Source of the DNA: Gammaproteobacteria bacterium
GTDB lineage: Bacteria; Pseudomonadota; Gammaproteobacteria; Steroidobacterales; Steroidobacteraceae
Direction: 5' to 3'
DNA: 64,000 nt
Assembly: GCA_028293725.1 (NCBI GenBank)
Contig: JAQGOE010000029.1
Location: forward strand, 98,849-162,848
Part shown: positions 1 to 9,100 of the stretch, in pieces
Layout of the letters: the number at the start of each line of letters is the position of its first letter
How positions within the stretch are numbered: the first letter of the stretch is position 1
Program-made: the position numbers and the translations under genes
The notes under the pieces: generated by a model
Database searches by the model: none
What the model saw: the letters and a program-made list of their open reading frames with translations, nothing else
What the model was told of the DNA's origin: nothing

Positions 1-2080
1 ACGCGTCGTCGAATAGCGCATCCATGAACGCGCGCCGGATCTGCGCCTTTGGAGCAAGTCCATCCCAGGCGCTGTCGATGTACTTCACCGCTTCGAGTAC
101 GTGCTCCCTCGAGATACGAATTATCGGTACGCCGGCCAGCGACGGCCACAGCCCGTAGATGTCTGCCGCGGTGTTAGGGCCCATGAGACGTGGATAGCCG
201 CTCTCAACCACTCCGACAATACGAAGCCGCAGCGCCCACGGGCCTAACGTGGTGTAGGTGACCTTGTCTATCGCCTCGCTCGGATCGTGCCACCCTAGTG
301 CCGCAGCCAACGCCCGGTCGATGACGACCTTCTCGTCCTGCCCCGACGACAACTTGTCGAACGGAATGAAGTCGTCTCCGTGCTCCTGATCGAGCAGCCG
401 ACCCGCCAGGAGCTTCAGCCCCATCGCATCGAAGAAGTGATGGCCGATTGGATTGAAAATCGTATCTTGGCGAACCGCACCCGCCTCGGCACCGCGGGCC
501 AGCGCCCAGTGAGCGCCACCGTCCTGCCACGGCGGTGCGGCCACGGAACTGACAGCCTCGATATTCGGGTTCCGCAGCAGTTCCTCTCTCAGCGTGTCGA
601 ATGAGATCCCCAGTTCGCCGAGGTTGTTTCCGAGGACGACGACGGAATTGCGACCGACCTGCAACCCCCGCTCCTGGATCATCCGATTCTGCTGGGCCAT
701 AACGAGGGCGACCACGAGCAGGAAGCTTGCAGCGGCAAACTGCACGCCGACGAGAATGGTCGGCACGAACCGCGGCCCCCCTTTCACGTTGCCCGACCTC
801 AACGCATCCGCCGGCCGCACACGCGAGAGGGCGAGAGCGGGATACACCCCTCCCATGAAGCTGATGGTGGCGACGAGCCCCGCCACCATCAGCCACAACT
901 GCGGTCTCAGCAAAGAGGCGAACGTCAAGTTCATCTGGAGCGCGCGGTTCACGGGCTCGATGACGAGCACGGCCAGCACCACGACAAGAGCCACTGCGGT
1001 AACGCCCAACAATCCTACCTCGACGAGACACTGACGCATCAAATGCAGCCGCGTCGCACCGAGCACCTTCCGCACTCCGAGCTCCTTCGCCCGTGTGGTC
1101 GCAATCGCTACGGCGAGGTTCGCATAGTTGATACATGCAATGGCGAGGATCAGCGCGTCGAGCGCGAAGATCATGGTCGTCACCGATATGGCGCTGCTGC
1201 CATACAAAGCCTCGTCAAGCGCTAGGGATATATGGGAGACCGGCACCGCACCCAACACCGAGGTGATCTGCGCACCGGGTCCGTTTGCGCGTCGCTGGGC
1301 GAACGCCGGGAGTTGTTCCAGGAACTCCCGGGGCGTGAAGGTTCCGTCCGTCGGAAACAGCACGTAAGTGCGAAACCACGAACCGCCCCAGTCCTGGGCA
1401 TCCGGGTCCATCACCACGCCGATGCCAGCTGTCGTTTTCATCTCGTTGACCAACTGCATGGGCACGAGGATGTCGAAGGCAACCGGGCTCCCACTGCCCT
1501 CAGCCATATGTGAGGGCTGCGGCACGGCCGCTATCACGGCGGTGACGGTGACCTCGACATGGTTCTGTAGCAGTATTCGTCGTCCCAGCGCATGCCCCTT
1601 GCCGAAGAGTCGCTCCGCGGTACGCTCGGTGATGAGCGCGCTGTGCACGGAAGTGACGGCCGATGCTGGCTCGCCGGCCTTGAAATCGAAATCAAATATC
1701 TTGAGAAACTCGGGATCGATGGCCACGGTTTTCACGTCTGCCTTGCGCTCATCCGTAGCTGCGCTCTCAGTGCCGAGAGGAAGCGCGCGGGCTACGGCCT
1801 CGAGCCCGGGGAAATCCACTCGCAGGTATGCCGCCGCAGGCGCTGCGGCTGATGGATAGGCCGGGATCAGCTTGCTACCATTCCTCCAGAGCTCCTGCGT
1901 TAGAACATACGTACGCGACGCCTTGGGGAAATGCATTTCGCTCCGGACGAGTGAATCGATATACAGATAGCTCGCGACGAAGCAGACGACTGCCAGCACG
2001 AGCCCCAGCAGATTCACACCAGCCGTGACCCTGAAACGCCAGAAGCTCCGCAAGGCCTGCGTGATGTAATGCTTAAGCAT
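1..2080 (-). CDS. MacB-like ABC transporter permease (FtsX family), 3' end cut by window
   Basis: Inner-membrane permease of a MacAB-type export system. The reading frame is open from an ATG at 2080 to the window edge (about 693 residues); the C-terminal part is missing, probably with the last membrane helices. The N-terminus has one hydrophobic helix (about residues 18-40), followed by a large periplasmic MacB_PCD-like domain. Near residue 315 comes the classic FtsX stretch ACINYANLAVA, then RAKELGVRKVLGA. A second periplasmic domain follows after about residue 440, giving the duplicated layout of the roughly 800-residue MacB-like proteins. Its ATG overlaps the end of the ATPase gene by 8 bases, so the two are translationally coupled. 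The substrate cannot be read from the sequence. Confidence 0.9.
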   Translation of the reverse strand, partial: MLKHYITQALRSFWRFRVTAGVNLLGLVLAVVCFVASYLYIDSLVRSEMHFPKASRTYVLTQELWRNGSKLIPAYPSAAAPAAAYLRVDFPGLEAVARALPLGTESAATDERKADVKTVAIDPEFLKIFDFDFKAGEPASAVTSVHSALITERTAERLFGKGHALGRRILLQNHVEVTVTAVIAAVPQPSHMAEGSGSPVAFDILVPMQLVNEMKTTAGIGVVMDPDAQDWGGSWFRTYVLFPTDGTFTPREFLEQLPAFAQRRANGPGAQITSVLGAVPVSHISLALDEALYGSSAISVTTMIFALDALILAIACINYANLAVAIATTRAKELGVRKVLGATRLHLMRQCLVEVGLLGVTAVALVVVLAVLVIEPVNRALQMNLTFASLLRPQLWLMVAGLVATISFMGGVYPALALSRVRPADALRSGNVKGGPRFVPTILVGVQFAAASFLLVVALVMAQQNRMIQERGLQVGRNSVVVLGNNLGELGISFDTLREELLRNPNIEAVSSVAAPPWQDGGAHWALARGAEAGAVRQDTIFNPIGHHFFDAMGLKLLAGRLLDQEHGDDFIPFDKLSSGQDEKVVIDRALAAALGWHDPSEAIDKVTYTTLGPWALRLRIVGVVESGYPRLMGPNTAADIYGLWPSLAGVPIIRISREHVLEAVKYIDSAWDGLAPKAQIRRAFMDALFDDA

Positions 2081-2783
2081 GGCTCGCCGTCCCGGCCGGC
2101 AATTCCGCTTTCGGCTGGACACCCGGCAGCACCTTGCCGTCCAGCATGTTGATGATGCGATGAGCGCGCGCTGCATGTTCATGCGAGTGCGTCACCATCA
2201 GAATCGTGGCGCCCTGCTCATTGAGGGTATCCAGCATTCCGAGCACCTCCTCGCCATTCTTCGTGTCGAGGTTGCCCGTCGGCTCGTCCGCGAGAATCAA
2301 CTTCGGATCGCACACCACCGCACGAGCCACCGCGACTCGTTGTTGCTGGCCGCCCGAAAGCTGCGCGGGCTTGTGCTTCTCGCGCGGCCGCAGATCCACC
2401 AGCTCCAGCACCTCGCGCACGCGAGCTTTTCGCTGCGCACGCGGCACATTTTGATAGAGCAATGGCAGCTCGACGTTCTCAAACACGGTGAGATCGTCGA
2501 TCAGATTGAAACTCTGAAACACGAAGCCGAGATGTCGCCGGCGTATCTCCACGAGGCGGGATTCCGGATAAGGCGCCACATCTTCGCCGCGGAAGAGGTA
2601 CTGCCCTTCCGTGGGCGTATCGATCATGCCCACGATGTTCAGCAGCGTGGACTTCCCACAACCGGAAGGCCCCATCACCGCAACGAACTCGCCCTTGTCG
2701 ATCTGCAGGCTGACGTTTGCGAGTGCCGCCGTCTCCACATTATCCGCGCGATAGAGTTTGCGAATTCCCTTGAGCGTGATCAC
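2073..2783 (-). CDS. ABC transporter ATP-binding protein, MacB/LolD type
   Basis: Cytoplasmic ATPase that energises the neighbouring permease. All ABC motifs are intact in 236 residues: Walker A GPSGCGKS at 38-45, Q-loop glutamine at 90, signature LSGGQQQR at 142-149, Walker B ILADEP at about 163-168 followed by TGNLD, and the switch histidine at about 199. The start is a GTG preceded by GGGAGA at normal spacing. It lies 19 bases after the membrane fusion protein gene and overlaps the permease start, so fusion protein, ATPase and permease form one operon. The sequence belongs to the MacB/LolD/FtsE group typical of mechanotransmission exporters. Confidence 0.95.
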   Translation of the reverse strand: MITLKGIRKLYRADNVETAALANVSLQIDKGEFVAVMGPSGCGKSTLLNIVGMIDTPTEGQYLFRGEDVAPYPESRLVEIRRRHLGFVFQSFNLIDDLTVFENVELPLLYQNVPRAQRKARVREVLELVDLRPREKHKPAQLSGGQQQRVAVARAVVCDPKLILADEPTGNLDTKNGEEVLGMLDTLNEQGATILMVTHSHEHAARAHRIINMLDGKVLPGVQPKAELPAGTASHA

Positions 2784-2802
2784 CGTGGTTCTCCCGTTGA
2801 AA

Positions 2803-4140
2803 TCAGTTTTTCTCAGGCTCGATCTCGATGCGGTCGAATTTGCGCAACTGTTCGTACCCGGATGATAGGATGCGCTCGCCTGCCACGAGGCCGGAGAGCA
2901 CTTCGATCTGCTCCGGATTGCGGCGGCCGAAGCGTGCCGGACGACGCTGCGCTACGTTGCCCGACGGGGGTAACACAAACACCCAATTGCCGCCTGTCTC
3001 TTCGAAGAACGGCCCGTTGGCGGTCACCAGCCCCTGGGTGGAGGCGCCAATTTCGAGCCGCACCTCCATGGACTGTCCGCGGCGCAGGCCTTCCGGGGCC
3101 GCCGCCTCGGTAAAGTAAAGGTCCACCTTGAACTGGCGGTTGGTCACCTGCCGATAGACTTTCGCGACCTCCAGCTTCCAGGTCTTGCCATTGGATTCAG
3201 CCGTCGCGGGCTGCCCGGGGTTCACACGCCCGAGATAGAACTCGTCGACTCCCGCTTCGAGCTTGTAGGCTGTTGAATCGTCGATCTGCCCAATACGCTG
3301 CCCGGCGGCCTTGGCCGCGCCGAGGTCCGCGTCGAGCGCGGTGAGCTGCCCGCTGATCGGCGCCTTGACGGACAGGCTCTGCAGCGTTTCGCTCGCCATG
3401 TCGAGATTCTCGTGCGTCGTCTTGATCGAGTTGCGCAGTTGCGTGACCTGCTCATTGCGGAACTTCTCATCGATATCGCGCGCCTCGAGCGCCGCCGCCT
3501 GCAGTTTACGGGCGCGCGAGAGATCGATGGAAATCTCATCGACCTCCTCCTTCGCGATCATTCCGGTCGCGCGAAGCGCCTCGCGCCGCTGCTGGCGCTG
3601 GGTTAAATGCTCTATTTGGGCGCTGCTGTCGATCAGATCCCGTTGGTGCGTGACACGCGCCTGCTCGAACGACAGGATCGTCTGGTTGAGACGGTCGAGC
3701 TGCTCCATGAGCTGCGCCTGGCGTCCGAGCATTTCGAGTTGCAGGTTGGTGTTCTTCAGCTTCACCAGAACCTGACCCCGAGTGACCAATGCACCCTCTT
3801 CCACCAGAACCTCGGCAATCTGCCCACCCTCCACGGCATCCAGATAGGCCGTCGTTCGCGGTGCCACGACGGCAGTGGCGGGCACATACTCAGTGAATAC
3901 CCCCCGTCTCACCGGTGCAATGACAACACTGGCTTCGCGCACGGTCACAGATCTGGTGAGGAAGTAGTGCGAGTAAAGCGCGACCGAAGCGACCAGCAGC
4001 AGCGCGGCGCCGCTGCCAAGAAGCAACCAGCGGCGACGACGCGGCTTCGTGTCCACCCGCTGGTCCATCGGACCGAACGTCTGGTCGCGGTCCGCCATGA
4101 GGCGCGGGCGGGGGACGACGCGTGGGGCAGGCTCGGGCAT
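2803..4140 (-). CDS. Efflux periplasmic adaptor (HlyD/MacA-like membrane fusion protein)
   Basis: Periplasmic adaptor of 445 residues that should connect the MacB-like permease to an outer-membrane channel. A basic cytoplasmic tail (RRRR at 34-37) precedes a single membrane anchor at about 38-61. A biotinyl-lipoyl half-motif lies around 96-130, a long heptad-rich coiled-coil hairpin covers about 130-245, and a beta-barrel/membrane-proximal domain ends the protein. It is the first gene of the operon adaptor, ATPase, permease and is divergent from the GntR regulator at 4247. ATG codons also exist at residues 15 and 25, so the true start could be slightly further in. No TolC gene is adjacent. 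Confidence 0.9.
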   Translation of the reverse strand: MPEPAPRVVPRPRLMADRDQTFGPMDQRVDTKPRRRRWLLLGSGAALLLVASVALYSHYFLTRSVTVREASVVIAPVRRGVFTEYVPATAVVAPRTTAYLDAVEGGQIAEVLVEEGALVTRGQVLVKLKNTNLQLEMLGRQAQLMEQLDRLNQTILSFEQARVTHQRDLIDSSAQIEHLTQRQQRREALRATGMIAKEEVDEISIDLSRARKLQAAALEARDIDEKFRNEQVTQLRNSIKTTHENLDMASETLQSLSVKAPISGQLTALDADLGAAKAAGQRIGQIDDSTAYKLEAGVDEFYLGRVNPGQPATAESNGKTWKLEVAKVYRQVTNRQFKVDLYFTEAAAPEGLRRGQSMEVRLEIGASTQGLVTANGPFFEETGGNWVFVLPPSGNVAQRRPARFGRRNPEQIEVLSGLVAGERILSSGYEQLRKFDRIEIEPEKN

Positions 4141-4164
4141 GGCACCGTATTACGTATATAGTAC

Positions 4165-4179
4165 AGTAACTCAATTACT
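4165..4179. promoter_or_regulatory. Inverted repeat, probable operator of the GntR regulator
   Basis: Perfect inverted repeat AGTAA-CTCAA-TTACT in the 106-base gap between the divergent efflux operon and the GntR gene. YtrA-type GntR proteins usually sit beside the ABC operon they repress and bind such AT-rich dyads. The flanking bases (GTATATAGTAC just to the left) are also AT-rich and could hold a -10 element for the efflux operon. The operator role is inferred from position and symmetry. Confidence 0.5.
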
Positions 4180-4246
4180 ACATTGGAAGATAGCCCGAGT
4201 CAAGCTACTCTAGGGCCATCGTCGAACGATCGGCGCGGAGACTCCT

Positions 4247-4612
4247 GTGAAAAAGCGTCCACACAAATGGAAGAACGAGCAGCCCATCTACAAGCAGCTC
4301 ATGGACGAGATCATTGCCGGCGTTCTCGATCGCAGCTATCCCGAGGGTCAGATGTTGCCGTCGGTCCGCGGGCTTGCTGAGCTCTACGATGTGAATCCGC
4401 TCACCGCCGCAAAGGCCTATCGCGAGTTGCAACGGGAGGGACTCATCGAGACGGTTCGCGGTGAAGGTCTCATCGTGAAGGGAGGCGTGTATGCGGCCTT
4501 GATGAAGCGGGAACGCAGCAGGTTCCTGAAAGAGGAATGGCCGCACCTGCGCGCCCGCCTCGCCCGCCTGGAGTTGGACGTGAAAGCTCTCTTCGCAGCC
4601 GCCTCGGACTAA
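4247..4612 (+). CDS. GntR family transcriptional regulator, YtrA subfamily
   Basis: Short DNA-binding repressor of 121 residues. The start is a GTG with GGAG six bases upstream. The N-terminal winged helix-turn-helix (about residues 13-80) has the GntR core LPSVRGLAELYDVNPLTAAKAY followed by the wing EGLIETVRGEG. Only about 40 helical residues follow, too few for a FadR or HutC effector domain, which is the hallmark of the YtrA subfamily. Those regulators normally control a neighbouring ABC transporter operon, here the divergent MacAB-like genes. It probably binds as a dimer to the dyad at 4165-4179; the inducer is unknown. Confidence 0.92.
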   Translation: MKKRPHKWKNEQPIYKQLMDEIIAGVLDRSYPEGQMLPSVRGLAELYDVNPLTAAKAYRELQREGLIETVRGEGLIVKGGVYAALMKRERSRFLKEEWPHLRARLARLELDVKALFAAASD

Positions 4613-4688
4613 ACGCAGCCAGCCGCGTGATCCGCTTTCCGGCCATTTCCGGCTTCCTCACCTTAGAAACGGAACAGGAGCAATTCGG

Positions 4689-5900
4689 ATGAGCACACCC
4701 CCAACGTCCCCCGCATCTCAGCGGCCGAAATCAGCCACCCCGTGGCTTTCAGATGAGTTACTGGCGCGCTGCGCGGCGCGCGCCCCCGGCTACGATCACG
4801 AGCACCGCTTCTTCACCGAGGACTTTGCAGAGCTGCGTGACGCGGGTTACCTGCGGATCGCCGTTCCCGAAGAGCTGGGCGGCCAGGGGATGTCACTCGC
4901 CCAAGTGGTCCGTGAGCAGCGGCACCTGGGTTACCACGCAGCGCCGACCGCCCTTGCGATCAACATGCACCTGTATTGGACGGGTATCGCTGCAGATCTT
5001 TGGCGCTCGGGTGACACCTCGCTCGAATGGCTTCTCCAGGAGGCTCGACGAGGTGCGATATTCGCCGCGGGCCACGGGGAAAGCGGCAACGACATCCCGG
5101 TGCTCCTCTCCACCACAAAGGCCGAACGCGTCGCCGGCGGGTATCGATTCACGGGACGAAAGTCCTTCGGAAGTCTGGCGCCTGTGTGGACCTACCTCGG
5201 CATTCACGGCATGGACGCCAGCGATCCTTCCGCACCAAAGATTGTGCATGCGTTCATGCCACGGAGTTCCGAGGGCTATCGAATCGAGGAGACGTGGGAT
5301 GTGCTCGGCATGCGCGCCACCTGCAGTGAGGACACGATTCTGGAGGGTGTCTTCGTGCCGGATCGCTACGTGTCGCGCATTGTGCCGGCCGGCGCCGCGG
5401 GCCTCGATCGTTTCGTACTCGCGGTCTTCGCCTGGGCCCTACTCGGCTTTGGCAACATCTATTGCGGCCTCGCGCGCCGCGCGCTGGACCTCACGCTCGA
5501 GGCGGCGAAATCGCGACGCTCCCTCGCCTTGTCGCGGCCGATGGCATATCACCCCGAGGTACAGCACTGCGTGGCCGAGATGGGCCTGGCGCTCGAAGCC
5601 ATCGAACCGCATCTCGACAGGATCGCCGCGGACTGGTCTGAGGGCGTCGACCACGGAGCACACTGGCCGGCAAAAATTCTGGCCGCGAAGTACCACGCGG
5701 TAGAGAGTTCGTGGCGCGTCGTCGATCTTGCACTCGAAGTGAGCGGCGGATTTGGAATCTTCCGGCGAAGCGGCCTCGAACGAATTTTTCGCGACGCACG
5801 CCTGGGCCGCTTCCACCCTGCCAATTCCATGCTGACACACGAGCTCGTCGCCAAGACACTTCTCGGCATCAGTCCGGATGAAATGCCGAGATGGGGTTGA
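4689..5900 (+). CDS. Acyl-CoA dehydrogenase family flavoprotein
   Basis: FAD-dependent dehydrogenase of 403 residues with the three acyl-CoA dehydrogenase segments: helical N-terminal domain (about 20-130, VPEELGGQGMS), beta middle domain (about 130-235, GHGESGNDIP) and C-terminal helical bundle (about 240-395, SGGFGIFRRSGLERIFRDARLG). Where medium-chain enzymes carry the catalytic glutamate (IYEGT) this protein has FHPAN, so the base must lie elsewhere or the reaction differs. The start has AGGAG eight bases upstream. It is a single gene between the GntR gene and a convergent DUF4242 gene; no ETF or CoA ligase is nearby, so the substrate is unknown. Confidence 0.88.
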   Translation: MSTPPTSPASQRPKSATPWLSDELLARCAARAPGYDHEHRFFTEDFAELRDAGYLRIAVPEELGGQGMSLAQVVREQRHLGYHAAPTALAINMHLYWTGIAADLWRSGDTSLEWLLQEARRGAIFAAGHGESGNDIPVLLSTTKAERVAGGYRFTGRKSFGSLAPVWTYLGIHGMDASDPSAPKIVHAFMPRSSEGYRIEETWDVLGMRATCSEDTILEGVFVPDRYVSRIVPAGAAGLDRFVLAVFAWALLGFGNIYCGLARRALDLTLEAAKSRRSLALSRPMAYHPEVQHCVAEMGLALEAIEPHLDRIAADWSEGVDHGAHWPAKILAAKYHAVESSWRVVDLALEVSGGFGIFRRSGLERIFRDARLGRFHPANSMLTHELVAKTLLGISPDEMPRWG

Positions 5901-5906
5901 ACCAAC

Positions 5907-6173
5907 CTACGCGAACATCGCGGGGCTGATCTCGAGAGCGACCAGGGAAACGCGGTCGACGGGCACCCCGGCGCGCCGCGCGTGCTCGTAAATAGCCTCC
6001 GGGCTCGGCGCGTCATACTCGCAGTAGATCTTGCCTTCAAGGTCGGAAACATAGCTGCGTATCCAGCGCACCTCCGGCATATTTGCGAGAACCGCGATAG
6101 AGCGCCGAGCGGTCGCTTCGAGATCCTCTCGCGAGAGCGCCGGGACCGTCCGTTCAATAATGTATCGTGGCAT
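5907..6173 (-). CDS. DUF4242 (SCO4226-like nickel-binding) family protein
   Basis: Small 88-residue ferredoxin-like fold protein beginning MPRYIIERTVP, with the core EVRWIRSYVSDLEGKIYCEYDAP, typical of DUF4242. One family member, SCO4226 of Streptomyces, is described as nickel-binding; whether this one binds a metal is unknown. It starts three bases after the stop of the giant kinase gene and is almost certainly co-transcribed with it and the sigma factor. It ends six bases from the convergent acyl-CoA dehydrogenase stop. Confidence 0.85.
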   Translation of the reverse strand: MPRYIIERTVPALSREDLEATARRSIAVLANMPEVRWIRSYVSDLEGKIYCEYDAPSPEAIYEHARRAGVPVDRVSLVALEISPAMFA

Positions 6174-6176
6174 TGT

Positions 6177-9100
6177 CTACTCCAACAGGGTTCGAACTTG
6201 CTCGAGGCGCTGACGCATGCGTTGTTCGCCAGGCAGATCCGCGAGATGACGACGAAGCTCTAGCGACTGTCCGAAGCACTCGACAGCAGCCGCGAACCGC
6301 CGGCCCGTAACGTGCACATCGCCGAGCGCTGCAAGCGAGTGAGCCTCCAGGAGCCGCTCACCAGTCTGGCGGTTGAGAAGAACGCTCTCTTCGAGCGCCG
6401 TTCGGGCTTCATCGTGACGATTGAGGCGCGCTAACGTAACAGCGAGGCTGTTCAACGCGAGACCCTCGTGGACGCGATCGCCGATGCGCCTGAGTAGCGC
6501 GAGCGCAATCTCATAGTGTCGAAGCGCCCGCATATAGTTACAACTTTCCCACTCCAGGATGCCGAGCGTGTTCCGCAGGGCTGCCTCCCGACGCTCATCT
6601 CCCAATGTGGACGCAAGAGCGAGCGCGGCCTCCGCTCGCGGGATGACTTCACTTGGAGCTGCCGAGCGTGCGCGCGCACTCCGCGCGATACCCTCGAGCG
6701 CATCGAGTTCGCCGCGTGCATCACCAAGTTGCGCACACAGCGCGCGCACTTTTTCCCAGGCCCCCTCCGCCTCTGAAATGTCGGCCGAACGCTCGAGAAC
6801 GGTAGCGAGCCGCGTGCACATGTCTGCCTCTCCGGCTCGATCCTCCAGCCGCGAAAAGAGTGTCGCGGCTTCCTCAAAGCACGGTCGAGCCTCGGAATGT
6901 CGTCCAAGACCGAACAGCACTTCTCCGAAGGCGCGCAGCGATTGCACCAGTCCATCGGCATGATGCGTCCGCCTGGAAAGTGCAACGGCCTCCTCATACG
7001 TCCGCAGCGACTCCGGAATACGGTCCTGCTGCAAAAAGATGTGTGCAATCGCCATGAGATGAAACGAGCGTTGGATTGGCAGCAGATGCGTGCGCGAAAT
7101 ATCGTTGGCCCGTTGCAGGAGTTCCAGCGCGCGACCCAGATCTCCCAGCGTCCGATGCACGTTCGCGAGATTCTGCAGGCTGTACACCAGCGTGGTGGGA
7201 TCCTCCGCGAGTGCCGGTATGGCAAGCGCCTCTTCCAAACTCACCATGGCGCGGGAATATTCCCCCATATTCTTCAGAATGACGCCGAGATTGGCGAGGT
7301 CGCCAGCGACGGCAAACTCGTCGTGGCGTTCGCGATCGATGGCCAACGCACTTTCCGTGATCGCGAGGGCTTCCGCGTGCCGCCCTTCATGCCATCGCAG
7401 TAATCCAAGGCTGCGCAGCGCATGACGCTCGAGCTTTACGTCACCGCGTTCCCGGCAGATTCGCAGTGCCGTGCTCAACATACGATCGGCCGCATCGAAG
7501 CGCTTGAGTAGCGTCGAGAGATTTCCCTGCCGCAGATACGCCTGCGCCAGGCGTTCCGACGCGCCTCGCGGCGCAAGCAGTGAAATCAACTCGTCGACAA
7601 TAAGTTGCTGCCGACCCCGTTGCCCCAATGTTTCGCACTGTCGCTCTTGCTGTAGTAAAACGTCTGTAAGCAGGTCGAGTCGTTCTTCGCCTTCAGGCAG
7701 ACGTAACACCCATTGCCGCACGTGATCGAGTGTGGCGAGCGCGTCCGTAAACTGACCGAGTGCGTTCGCGCGGAGTGCAGCACGCCGGCCATGGTGGACG
7801 GCCCGCGCCCATGTTTCCGCCAGCGCGAAATGGTGCGCGAGAAGGGCAGCCTGATCGTCGCTGCGGCCGCCGGGTGCCCGTTCGATGGCACAGCCTATAA
7901 TATGGTGAAGTGAGCGCCGCTGGTGACTGAGCAAACTGTCGTAAGTAACCTCCTGCGTCAGTACGTGTTTGAATCGATAGCCGCGCTCCAGCGCAAGCCC
8001 GCACTGTTGAATGAGGCCTGCTGCGTTGAGTTGGTCGATGGCACGCTCCGGACTGCGCTCCGCACCGAGCACCTCGATCAGCACATCGTTGCTGAACTCC
8101 CTGCCGATGACAGAAGCGATGCGTAACACCTCGAGCGCGTCCGGGTCGAGGCTGTCCAGCCGAGTGCGAATGACCGCCTGTACGGTATCGGGTAGACGCA
8201 GCGTGTCGGCCTCCTGCGCCGGAACGGCCTCGCCATCGCGCTCCGCCACGGCACCCTGCTCGAGTAACGCATGACAGACTTCCTCCAGAAAAAAAGGATT
8301 GCCGCCGGTGCGCTCATAAACACGGCGCGCGAGCTCGTTCGAGACCCGCCGCACCTGTAACACACCCCTTACAATGGCAACAGAGTCGTCGAAGTCGAGC
8401 GGCCCGACATGCAATTGCACCCCACCATAGGCTGAATCGTCGCGATCCTGCGTATCGGGACGGGTGGTGACAATGACCAGAAGAGAGAGTTTCGCGATGA
8501 CTTCCGCCAACCGCCGCAAGGTTTCCCGTGAACCGGAATCGCTCCAATGCCAGTCTTCCAACAGGAACACCGTCAGCGACTGCCGGCCGAACGCCGTAAG
8601 GAATGCCGCGAGCGCTTCTGGCACAGCGGCTTGCAAGTGGTCACCTCGCAGCTGCCGCTGCAACGCACTTGCATTGCCCGGGATCGACAACACGTTGAGA
8701 TAAAGCGGCACGAATAGCTGGAGTGAAGGGTCCACAGTACAGATGCGCGCGACGACCTCGTCCGCTGTGAAACCGTGGGCGTCGTGCCTCGGAAGACCGA
8801 GAGCCGATCGCAGAATCTCTGCAAAGGGCAGATAGGGCGCACCACCCTCGTATGAGCTGCATCGGGCTTCCAGAATACGCACCTTGGTTGCATCGATGCG
8901 CGTACGGAATTCATGCAACAACCGGCTTTTACCGACTCCTGCCTCACCCGCGACGAGAACCATTTGCCCCTGGCCTGATCGAGCGTGCGAGAGATGGTCC
9001 TCCAACATCCCAAGCTCGGCACGACGGCCGGAGTACGGCGTCAACCCCTCACGCTCGGCAGCCTCGAGCCGCGTCTGCAATCCCGACTCGCCGATTACAC

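Noticed and set aside
204..1136. Long minus-strand frame inside the MacB-like permease
   Set aside because: It is out of frame with the permease, which shows clear FtsX motifs across the same bases; composition is Arg/Gly-rich as in a shadow frame.
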